This document shows positions 9,655 to 16,693 of a DNA stretch of 43,460 bases, in pieces. The position numbers and the translations under genes are program-made. The DNA is from Alphaproteobacteria bacterium (GTDB lineage: Bacteria; Pseudomonadota; Alphaproteobacteria; Sphingomonadales; Sphingomonadaceae). The stretch's first letter is position 1, and the number at the start of each line of letters is the position of its first letter. Where the stretch lies: positions 1-43,460 of the forward strand of contig JAUIFP010000021.1 in the NCBI GenBank assembly GCA_030430365.1, given 5' to 3'. The notes beneath the pieces were generated by a model that saw nothing but the letters and a program-made list of their open reading frames with translations, was not told where the DNA came from and did no database searches.

Positions 9655-10584
9655 TCATTCTTCGGAGTGCTTCTCAACCCAGTCCAGGACCACTTCGTTG
9701 AATTCCTCCGGTTGCTCCCAGTAGGTCGCATGCCCGGCTTCAGCGATCACATGGGTTGTGGCGTTCGGGAACTTCTGCGCGAACAGGCGCTGCATCGCCG
9801 GCGGTCCGAACAGGTCGGCATCGCCCGTCAGCAGCAGTACCGGCACTTCCATATTGCCCATGGTTTCCCAGGTCACCGGATCGCCCCAGGACTGCTCGTT
9901 ATAGATGCCGTTGGGTGTGGCCTGATCGTGCAACTCGGCCCAGGCTTCGGTGCCTTCCGGGTTGCCCGCACGGTAGTTGGGCCCAAGCTCACGCCATTCA
10001 TGGGGCGGCCCGCCGCTCCCTTCCAGACCGTTGAGCTGCAGGCGGCTGAACATTTCTTCCCACTCCTCTTCCGCCGGAAGCAGGATGGAGTTGCAAAGAG
10101 TGAGCGAGTTCAGCCTTTCCTGATGGCTGATGGCGAATGCCGTCGCGGTGACGCCACCTGCCGCGCATCCGACGAGGTGGAATTTCTCCAGCCCGAGCGA
10201 ATCCACCAGCATCTTCACGTCGCCCGAGGCGCTGCCGGGATTGTCCTGGGGGCCGGGGATCGATTTGTAGGCACCGCGGCGAGAAAGCGCGATAACCCGG
10301 TATCCGGCATTGGCGAAGACAGGCTGCTGATATTTCCAGATTTGGCTGGACTGCGACCAGGGATGCAACAGCACGATGACTTCGCCGTCACCGCCCGTAT
10401 CCCAATACCAAAGCTTTGCATCCGGAATATCCGCATAGCCTTCGAATGCATCCACCTGTTCTGGTACCGGTACCTTTTCCCATACGACAGGAGTTTCCTT
10501 GCTCTCGTGATGTGCAGCCTGTGCGCCGGTTGCGGCGCCGCCAAATAGCGCGGCAATACCGATGATCTTTACGATTGTTTTCAC
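9655..10584 (-). CDS. Exported alpha/beta-hydrolase-fold protein with Ala at the nucleophile position
   Basis: A 309-residue alpha/beta-hydrolase-fold protein. The GTG at 10584 is preceded by GGGAGAG and opens a signal peptide (KTIVKIIGIAALFGGAATGA, cleavage near AQA), so it is predicted to be periplasmic. The oxyanion region VLLHPWSQSS, the acid segment LLTGDADLFGP (D255/D257) and the His segment AEAGHATYWEQP (H285) are conserved. The elbow, normally G-x-S-x-G, reads G139-C-A141-A-G143, so the usual Ser is Ala with a Cys one residue before it. It may use a different chemistry, use the adjacent Cys, or be non-catalytic. It heads the minus-strand group with the esterase and alcohol dehydrogenase. 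Confidence 0.87.
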   Translation of the reverse strand: MKTIVKIIGIAALFGGAATGAQAAHHESKETPVVWEKVPVPEQVDAFEGYADIPDAKLWYWDTGGDGEVIVLLHPWSQSSQIWKYQQPVFANAGYRVIALSRRGAYKSIPGPQDNPGSASGDVKMLVDSLGLEKFHLVGCAAGGVTATAFAISHQERLNSLTLCNSILLPAEEEWEEMFSRLQLNGLEGSGGPPHEWRELGPNYRAGNPEGTEAWAELHDQATPNGIYNEQSWGDPVTWETMGNMEVPVLLLTGDADLFGPPAMQRLFAQKFPNATTHVIAEAGHATYWEQPEEFNEVVLDWVEKHSEE

Positions 10585-10632
10585 GCTCAACTCTCCCAAT
10601 CTATTTTATTGTCAGGCAACATCGCTGAACCG

Positions 10633-10644
10633 TGACAAGTGTCA
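10633..10644. promoter_or_regulatory. Candidate operator palindrome upstream of the alpha/beta-hydrolase
   Basis: TGACA-AG-TGTCA is an inverted repeat about 50 bases before the hydrolase start, placed where a regulator could act on that operon. The minus-strand TTGACA overlapping it could double as a -35 element, but no good -10 box was found at the right spacing. The regulator is unknown. Confidence 0.4.
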
Positions 10645-10748
10645 ACTTCGAAAAATGTATGCTCTATCGCAGCTGATTTGACTACTCGCTGATCCGCGCG
10701 GTTTGCGCTGACTTCGTGCGAAGGACGTGCGCACTGTATCTCTGCCTA

Positions 10749-11102
10749 TCAGCCTTGCTGGCGGGTGTTTCGCAGTGCTGCGGACAGCAAGGTTTTGGCC
10801 TTCGCATCCGATGCAATGATGCGGTGGACCTCGTCCGCCAGTTTGCGAAAACGGTGATCGTTCGCGGCATCATCCCCGAATTCGTCCGCCAGAAGCGCGC
10901 CGATCAGCGCGCGTGCGAGGTCGTCTTCGCTCAAATCCCCCGATCGGGTGAGGGCTTCGATTCGCTCTGCGGCGGATTTGCGTTGCTGCACCGAGGATCG
11001 CGATGTGCGCGCACCGCGGCTGGAGCGATCGGTCTTGGCCATTTGCTGCAATTGCTGCCGCAGCAGCATCAGCGCCTGATCGACATTGGATATACGCGTC
11101 AT
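10749..11102 (-). CDS. Small hypothetical protein of the flagellar remnant
   Basis: A 117-residue, charged, soluble protein starting MTRISNVDQALMLLRQQLQQ, with no signal peptide or membrane segment. It has a basic Ser/Arg-rich stretch (SSRGARTSRSSVQQRK) followed by a helical segment around DLSEDDLARALIGALLADEF. The start at 11102 is preferred over longer upstream starts because it lies ten bases after the TGA of the TPR gene, giving a compact operon. I do not recognise a family. Position beside fliA and TPR fragments suggests a flagellar accessory gene, which is inference only. Confidence 0.65.
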   Translation of the reverse strand: MTRISNVDQALMLLRQQLQQMAKTDRSSRGARTSRSSVQQRKSAAERIEALTRSGDLSEDDLARALIGALLADEFGDDAANDHRFRKLADEVHRIIASDAKAKTLLSAALRNTRQQG

Positions 11103-11112
11103 GGCCGGGCTC

Positions 11113-11685
11113 TCAGCTCTCGCCCGCGGGACGGCTGAACTGGCACAGGAGAATGGAAGTCGCCGATTTGTCCTGCGTGCTTTCCCGAGCGGCCGAGCCA
11201 TTCGCCTGGCCTGTTCCTGCATTCTCGCACGCAGTAATCAGCATGCGGATATCCTGGTTGAGCGGTTCGTTCTCTAGGTTGGCCTCGATGCCGGCCCCGA
11301 GCCTTTCGATTGCCTGGTCGAATTCGTCACGCACCAGATGTGTCAGCCCCTCTACGAAATGACGTAGATAGGCGGTCTCAGGTAGGCGCAAAAGCGGACC
11401 CCAGGTGGAGAGTGCCTGATCCACTTCGCCCGATGTCAGCTCGAAAAAGCCGAGTTGGTAGCGGGCGAGGTGAAAGTCCGGCGCAAGATCGACAGTGCGT
11501 GAAAGTGCTGCATGCGCCGGCAGCGGATCTTGCCTGCCGGCCAGGATCGATCCGCGCATGAAGTGCAGGCGTGGATCTTGCGGAAACCGTTGCAGAGCGG
11601 AGTCGACCGCAGCGAGGTCATCCTCTTCTTCCCGTTCGATCGTTTTCACGAGCGCGGCCATTTCGTCGTCGCTGTAAAGTTCCAT
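11113..11685 (-). CDS. TPR-like protein downstream of the fliA remnant
   Basis: A 190-residue protein with helical TPR-type repeats between about residues 20 and 150 (for example LHFMRGSILAGRQDPLPAHA and YLRHFVEGLTHLVRDEFDQA). A good AGGAGAG site lies before the ATG and overlaps the TAG that ends the fliA remnant, so this gene was once co-translated with the sigma factor. The last ~35 residues are low-complexity and probably unstructured. No export signal is seen. A flagellar regulatory or assembly role is inferred from context alone. Confidence 0.72.
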   Translation of the reverse strand: MELYSDDEMAALVKTIEREEEDDLAAVDSALQRFPQDPRLHFMRGSILAGRQDPLPAHAALSRTVDLAPDFHLARYQLGFFELTSGEVDQALSTWGPLLRLPETAYLRHFVEGLTHLVRDEFDQAIERLGAGIEANLENEPLNQDIRMLITACENAGTGQANGSAARESTQDKSATSILLCQFSRPAGES

Positions 11686-11698
11686 TTCGTTCGCTCTC

Positions 11699-11794
11699 CT
11701 AGATGTGCTTGGCGAGCAGGCCCCGCAATCGGTTTAGGGCTGCCCGGTGGATTTGGGAAACGCGCCCCTTGGTCACGCCGAGTACGCCACCGGT
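11699..11794 (-). pseudogene. fliA: 3' remnant of flagellar sigma factor fliA (sigma-28 region 4)
   Basis: The last ~31 codons before the TAG at 11699 read GGVLGVTKGRVSQIHRAALN followed by RLRGLLAKHI. This matches the region 4.2 helix-turn-helix of FliA-type sigma factors, where GVS-x-x-RVSQIH is the family signature. Upstream in the same frame there is no sigma-factor sequence, so regions 1-3 and most of 4 are missing. The fragment lies in a different frame from the flagellar fragments that precede it, so no functional sigma factor can be made here. Confidence 0.8.
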
Positions 11795-11954
11795 CCAGAT
11801 CGAAGGTTCCCGCAGCAGCAATCGCCTCCAAATTCCGGACCTCCGCATCCAACGTGGCCTGGTCTGACTTGAGCTTTGCCAAAGCCTCGTCGCGGTCGCT
11901 CTGAACCGAGGCCAGTTCGGCGGCACTCGCCATCGACCTGAGCGCCAGGAGCCG
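11787..11954 (-). pseudogene. Coiled-coil fragment, possibly a FliJ-like N-terminus
   Basis: Between the rod-gene fragment and the fliA fragment the same frame reads RLLALRSMASAAELASVQSD and continues as charged heptad-like helix (RDEALAKLKSDQATLDAEVR) up to FDLDRW. The opening LQRLLALR pattern and long coiled coil resemble the start of FliJ, the export-ATPase-associated stalk protein. The match is by pattern only; it could be another flagellar coiled-coil protein. It has no start codon of its own. Confidence 0.45.
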
Positions 11955-12305
11955 CTGCAGCCGGCCCAACGGATCGGCGACCAGCCCGCCTTCGCGCAAT
12001 GAGAAGGAACCGCCGCGAGAATAGAAAAGCTCATCGCCGTCGCGCAGTTGGAGCAGGGCGGGGCCGCTTAACGCGAGATCGAGCGGCTGGCCGGTCTCCT
12101 TCAGCTGACCCTGGCGGAAATCGACCTGGGAAATCACGGTGGCGGCGCAGGGCGAATTGCCGCTGCATTGTTCGAGCGTCGACGAAAACGCCGCCTGACG
12201 CTTGTAGCCGGGAGTGGACGTGTTGGAGAGGTTGTGTGCAGCAGTCTGCACCCGCATTTCGGATGCCGACAATATGGCACTAGCATAGTCGATGAAGCCC
12301 GGCAT
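11955..12305 (-). pseudogene. 5' remnant of a flagellar rod/hook protein gene (FlgE/F/G family)
   Basis: The ATG at 12305 begins a protein whose first ~117 residues match the flagellar axial-protein N-terminus: SEMRVQTAAHNLSNTSTPGY with KR (residues 16-35, the conserved rod signature), then GQPLDLALSGPALLQL and FYSRGGSFSLREGGLVADP. Family members are about 240-400 residues, and the homology stops abruptly after GRLQ. The frame then runs through an unrelated coiled-coil piece and ends at 11646 inside the next gene. Two Cys residues (near 47 and 53) are unusual for axial proteins. It is best read as the surviving 5' end of a deleted gene; FlgF is the most likely identity. Confidence 0.75.
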
Positions 12306-12894
12306 TTTTCCCTCGATCCCAATGCCTTGGTGCCCCGAACTTCCTCCGCAGGAAGAATCATCGAGCACCTTGGCGCGTCCATTGGATGCTCGATCCGGTG
12401 TGTTGTTGGCACGCCCAGTTTGCTCGGAACTGGAGATATTGCGCGCTGGGAACTGAGCTGGATGTACGGGGCTCTGGGGCGCATGCGGTGGCGCGCCGTG
12501 CAACTCCGGCAAAGCGGCTGCGCCGGAGCCGACCGGTTTGCCACCGTTTTGGATTATTCGCGGCTAACCCGATTGGAGCCGCCGAAAGGGAAGGGCGCAA
12601 TTGTTGGCCTTCGGCCGGGGTATGCCTTCCAATTTCGGCAAGCCTCTCCTCCAAGTCAGTCAACGCTCACCCCGGCCTCTCTGGATATGGGATCAAGTCA
12701 ATTTCGGCGGTCGGTTTGTGGCGAGAGCATTCCTCTTTCATTGTGCAGTCGCCGCAAAATGATGATCATGGCAGCCCCCGGCATTTGGGCGGAATTCCCT
12801 TAGCCTTTGCGCCATGGCTGTGGGGCGACATGAGAGTACCGGCTATCTTCGCACAGATAGGGGAAGATGCCGGTCAGGCAATTGGAGAGATCGA
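12306..12894. other. Gene-free stretch between the flagellar scar and the lactonase gene
   Basis: About 590 bases with no coding region I can support. Several frames are open on both strands, but none has family-like sequence, a good start with ribosome-binding site, or a signal peptide. It must carry the promoter of the downstream lipoprotein gene pair and the old promoter of the rod gene. No convincing promoter or terminator was identified. Confidence 0.5.
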
Positions 12895-13890
12895 ATGGGG
12901 CGTAATCCTGCAACAGTGAAAAACATGGTCTTCCGGCGGACGCATGCCGTCCTAGCCGTTGCCCTTCTGGCGGGATGTTCCAGCGTTGCCGAGAAGGAAC
13001 CCGAAGCTGCGCAGCCTGCCGACATTCCAATCGCGGGTGAACGCGTCTTCCCGGAAAGCATTACGGCCGATGCAGCGGGCAATCTCTACGTCGGAAGCCT
13101 GACAGGCACGATCTACCGAGCATCTGCCGGGGCGGATGAAGCGACGCCCTGGGCCCAAGTCGAACAGGAGCCTGGCCCGCAATCTCAGTTCGGCGTTCTG
13201 GCTGACGACTCGCACGGTCTGCTTTGGACCTGCGTGAACCCCAATCAGTTCAACGATCCGCCGGGATCGGGCCCGTCGACCTTGCAGGCATTCTCGCTCG
13301 AAACAGGCGATCTCGCCGCGAAGTACGAATTCCCCGAGGGCGAGCCGACGGCCTGCAACGATATTGCAGTTGCTTCCGATGGCACTGTCTATGCCAGTGA
13401 AACGGCTTCCGGCCGCATCTTCACCCTTGCGCCGGGCGCAGAGAGCCTGGAGCTGTTTGCGCAGGAACCGGCGCTGGTGGGCATTGACGGCCTCGCATTT
13501 GCCGAGGACGGTACGCTCTACATCAACAATGTCCGGGACAATCTGGTCCAGCGCGTCGAGTTTGACGCCAATGGAGATTATGCCGGGATTGCCACGCTGG
13601 AACTGGACGACACGCTGAGTGGGCCGGATGGACTGCGTCCCCTGGGCGGCGGCAGGTTCATCCAGGCGGAAGGGCCCGGCGGACGTGTGGCGATCATCGA
13701 TATTTCAGGCGACAGCGCCACCGTTACGCCCGTCAAGACGGAGCTGGATTCTTCGCCTGGCGTCACGGCGGTTGGGGGCATCGGTTATGCGACCGAGGGC
13801 AAGATCGGATATCTCATCGATCCGGAATTGAGCGGTCAGGATCCCGGCCCCTTCATCATACGCGCCTTCGAACTGCCGCAGGCCGAATGA
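12895..13890 (+). CDS. Lipoprotein of the SMP-30/gluconolactonase-like beta-propeller family
   Basis: A 331-residue protein with propeller-type repeats (SITADAAGNLYVGSL, DIAVASDGTVYASETA, GLAFAEDGTLYINNVRD, DGLRPLGGGRFIQAEG), as in SMP-30/gluconolactonase enzymes that hydrolyse lactones with a divalent metal. The ATG at 12895 is chosen for a GGAGAG site five bases upstream; an internal ATG at 12925 would also give a lipoprotein signal. The lipobox LLAGC puts the lipidated Cys at residue 28, so it is a periplasmic membrane-anchored protein. Its stop is 46 bases before the quinoprotein dehydrogenase, suggesting oxidation of an alcohol or sugar followed by lactone opening. A non-enzymatic propeller is possible. 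Confidence 0.82.
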   Translation: MGRNPATVKNMVFRRTHAVLAVALLAGCSSVAEKEPEAAQPADIPIAGERVFPESITADAAGNLYVGSLTGTIYRASAGADEATPWAQVEQEPGPQSQFGVLADDSHGLLWTCVNPNQFNDPPGSGPSTLQAFSLETGDLAAKYEFPEGEPTACNDIAVASDGTVYASETASGRIFTLAPGAESLELFAQEPALVGIDGLAFAEDGTLYINNVRDNLVQRVEFDANGDYAGIATLELDDTLSGPDGLRPLGGGRFIQAEGPGGRVAIIDISGDSATVTPVKTELDSSPGVTAVGGIGYATEGKIGYLIDPELSGQDPGPFIIRAFELPQAE

Positions 13891-13936
13891 AACAGCGTAG
13901 TCGGAATTGTCAGATTTGCATTCAGGGATGAACGTG

Positions 13937-16033
13937 ATGCCGAATGGGAAACGCGCCGCTGCGCTGATCAGCAGCTTCCTTCTGTTGTTCTCGGGGCTGG
14001 TTCTGTCGGCCTGCTCTTCCTCGTCGATCGATGCCTCCGCCCTGGCCGGACCCGATGATGACGAATGGCTGAGCGACGGCCGGACTTATTCTGCCCAGCG
14101 CTATTCCCCGCTGACCCAGATCAATGCCGACAATATCGGCGAACTCGGCCTGGCCTGGTATGACGATCTAGACACCTATCGCGGGGTTGAGGCGACGCCG
14201 GTCTATGCCGACGGGGTCCTCTACAACACGCTGCCCTGGAACATCACTATCGCATATGACGCCAAGACCGGGGAGCGTCTCTGGACCTTCGATCCCAAGG
14301 TCGATCGTTCCAGAGGCCGCCTGGCGTGCTGCGAGCCTGTCTCGCGCGGCCTGGCGCTGTGGAAGAACTCGGTTATCATTGCCACGCTGGATGGCCGGAT
14401 CGTGGCCATCGACCGCAAGACGGGCGAAGAGCAGTGGAGCACCCAGACCTTCGGCGACGATTACGCCTATACGATCACCGGGGCACCGCGCGTCTTTGAC
14501 GGCAAAGTCGTGATCGGCCAGTCGGGCGGCGATATGGGCGTGCGCGGCTTCATAATCGCGCTGGACGCCGATACGGGGGAGAAGGTGTGGAAGTTCTTCC
14601 TGACGCCGGGCGCCACTCCCGAGCCTGACGGAGAGGCCTCCGATCCGATCATGGACATGATCCGCAAGACCTGGTCGGAAGACGGCTTGTGGAAGGAACT
14701 GGGCGGCGGCGCCAATGCCTGGGATTCAATCGCCTACGATCCGGAGCTGGACCTCGTCTATGTCGGCACCGGCAATGGCTCGCCGCTATCCTGGTATCAC
14801 CGCAGCAATAGCGAGGGAGACAATCTCTTCGTCTGCTCGATCGTGGCGCTGAACGGCAAGGACGGAAGCTATGCCTGGCACTACCAGATGGTGCCGGAAG
14901 AAGACTGGGATTTTACCTGCACCAGTTCCATCGTCAGCGCCGAGCTGAACATCGACGGTCAGGACCGCAAGGTGATCATGCAGGCGCCCAAGAACGGCTA
15001 TTACTACGTGATCGACCGGGCAACGGGCGAACTGATCAGTGCAGAGCCTTATGTGAAGATGAACTGGTCGCTGGGGCTCGACCCCGAAACGGGTCGCCCC
15101 AATATCAATCCGGAGGCGCATTACGGTACCGATCCCGCGCTGGTCTATCCCGGCTCTGCCGGTGCGCATAACTGGTTCCCCATGGCGTATAGCCCGCGCA
15201 CCAAGCTGGCTTATTTCCCTGCCTATGAGTGGGGGATGGTCTTTGCCGTCGATCCCGATTGGGAGCCGAAGCCCATGCGTTCCAACGCCGGGTGGGGCGG
15301 CTATACGGGCGATGCGCTGGAAAAGCGGATGGAGCTGACCCAGGAGGCTGCAGAGGTCGAGAATGCGTTTCTCGCCGCCTACGATCCGGTGAAGCAGGAA
15401 CTCGCCTGGAAAGTCCCTCTGCCACGCCACGGCAATGGCGGCGTGATGGTGACCGCTTCCGATCTCGTATTCGAAGGCACCACAAAGCAGACCTTTGCCG
15501 CATTCGATGCGCGGACCGGGAAACAGCTCTGGGAGTTTCCGACGCAAAGCGCGCCCGTAGCAGGCCCCATCACCTATGAATTGGACGGCGAACAATATGT
15601 CGCAATCAACGCAGGCTGGGGCGGCGGCGCGGCGCAGGTGGAGCAGGGCCTGGGTATCGAATTGCCGCGATCGTCGGCCAGGTTGCTCGTCTTCAAGCTG
15701 GGCGGAACGAAGCAGCTTCCGCCGCTCAAGGCCGAAGAGCCCGTATCGCCCCCGCCGCGGCTGACCGCAAGCGAGGCGGAAGTACGCAAGGGGGCGCAGC
15801 TCTACGCCGATACTTGCGCTTTGTGTCACGGGCCCCGGGCTGTCGGCGGGGTCAAGGACTTGCGCCATATGTCGCCTGAAGCGCACGCCGCCTTCAACCA
15901 GATCGTGCTGGGCGGAGCCTATGTGGACAAGGGCATGGCCAGCTTCGACGACATCCTCAGCGAGGAGGATGCAGAGGCTATCCACGGCTACCTGATATCG
16001 CGCGCAAACGAAGATTGGGGCGCGGACAGATAG
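13937..16033 (+). CDS. PQQ-dependent quinohaemoprotein alcohol dehydrogenase, lipoprotein
   Basis: A 698-residue type II quinohaemoprotein alcohol dehydrogenase: an eight-bladed PQQ propeller (residues ~40-600) with a C-terminal cytochrome c domain. The vicinal Cys pair that packs on PQQ is C131-C132 (LACCEPVSRG). The haem site is CALCH at 627-631 with a likely axial Met in GMASFDD. The catalytic-Asp segment is EEDWDFTC, with Thr two residues after the Asp, which fits Ca-type rather than lanthanide-type enzymes that carry Asp there. The start at 13937 has AGGGA upstream and gives a lipoprotein signal (lipobox VLSAC, Cys26). It oxidises alcohols in the periplasm and passes electrons to the respiratory chain. 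PQQ synthesis genes are not in the window. Confidence 0.93.
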   Translation: MPNGKRAAALISSFLLLFSGLVLSACSSSSIDASALAGPDDDEWLSDGRTYSAQRYSPLTQINADNIGELGLAWYDDLDTYRGVEATPVYADGVLYNTLPWNITIAYDAKTGERLWTFDPKVDRSRGRLACCEPVSRGLALWKNSVIIATLDGRIVAIDRKTGEEQWSTQTFGDDYAYTITGAPRVFDGKVVIGQSGGDMGVRGFIIALDADTGEKVWKFFLTPGATPEPDGEASDPIMDMIRKTWSEDGLWKELGGGANAWDSIAYDPELDLVYVGTGNGSPLSWYHRSNSEGDNLFVCSIVALNGKDGSYAWHYQMVPEEDWDFTCTSSIVSAELNIDGQDRKVIMQAPKNGYYYVIDRATGELISAEPYVKMNWSLGLDPETGRPNINPEAHYGTDPALVYPGSAGAHNWFPMAYSPRTKLAYFPAYEWGMVFAVDPDWEPKPMRSNAGWGGYTGDALEKRMELTQEAAEVENAFLAAYDPVKQELAWKVPLPRHGNGGVMVTASDLVFEGTTKQTFAAFDARTGKQLWEFPTQSAPVAGPITYELDGEQYVAINAGWGGGAAQVEQGLGIELPRSSARLLVFKLGGTKQLPPLKAEEPVSPPPRLTASEAEVRKGAQLYADTCALCHGPRAVGGVKDLRHMSPEAHAAFNQIVLGGAYVDKGMASFDDILSEEDAEAIHGYLISRANEDWGADR

Positions 16034-16693
16034 GGGGGCAGACTGGTGTTCCGGGCGGCGTTTGAATTGTAAGGACGCCGCCGGATCCGGGCCGCTGTAA
16101 ACGTTTGCAAATCGTACTGTCCGGATTCTGGACGCGCGCGCGATTTCGCATCCGTGTTTACCCTGAGGAGCAGGCGGCAGATTCCATCTTTTGGAGCAGC
16201 CCTCCAGCAGGCTTGCGCTTGGCCGCGTAGCTCCGAAAGGGGCGCTTGGCATGCTCGCGCTGCACGTCAGGCACGCTGCGACATCACTCCGGAATCGAGG
16301 ATTTCGGCCAATATCTGCTCAAGGGCAGGCAAAGCGCTGCCAAGGGGGCTTCCCTCGTTAATAAAAGTTAATTTCGCGGGCATTCCGCAAACGGCCTGCA
16401 GGCCGCACGAAAAACCCTTCATCGGCACAGCCTTAACACCCTGATGCGAATAGTTCTGACGATGGTTAATCGCCTTGAAACCATCGTGGCATCGGGTCCA
16501 CGGTTTGCTCACTAACCCCGCTTGGTCTGATTCGTGGCACGACTCATCCAGGCGGAAAAATGATCGGGCGCAGGATCAGAAAAGCCATTCGGTTGGCTGG
16601 GCATTTCGGAAAAGCACCGAAACCATCTCATCTGATCCTGCTCTGGTTGGATCGCATGCCCCTGTGGGCAAGCGTATGTGGGAAAGACAGTCG
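16034..16693. other. Long leader/promoter region of the adhesin operon
   Basis: About 660 bases without a supportable gene. It contains an 8-bp stem (16054-16061/16075-16082) just after the dehydrogenase stop that may be a weak terminator without a T tract. It also holds an operator-like repeat at 16096-16109, an AT-rich patch around 16356-16373, and a perfect 14-base palindrome CGGCCTGCAGGCCG at 16392-16405. The adhesin frame is open upstream of 16694, but that part lacks adhesin-like sequence. The promoter was not pinned down. Length and palindromes suggest complex regulation of the adhesin. Confidence 0.5.
16096..16109. promoter_or_regulatory. LacI-family-like operator
   Basis: TGTAAACGTTTGCA is a near-perfect palindrome centred on CG, the pattern of many LacI/GalR-family operators. 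It lies about 585 bases before the adhesin start and 60 bases after the dehydrogenase stop. No LacI-type gene is in the window, so the regulator, if any, is elsewhere. Confidence 0.35.

Noticed and set aside
12306-12512. N-terminal extension of the rod-gene fragment to 12512
   Set aside because: Sequence before the Met at 12305 is Pro/Ser-rich without flagellar resemblance; the axial-protein homology begins at 12305.
12592-12606. Sigma-54-like GG...GC pair on the minus strand upstream of the rod fragment
   Set aside because: The GG to GC spacing is one base too short for a sigma-54 promoter.
12168-12919. Plus-strand frames across the flagellar scar and the adjoining gap
   Set aside because: No start with a binding site, no recognisable domain, and they overlap better-supported minus-strand fragments.
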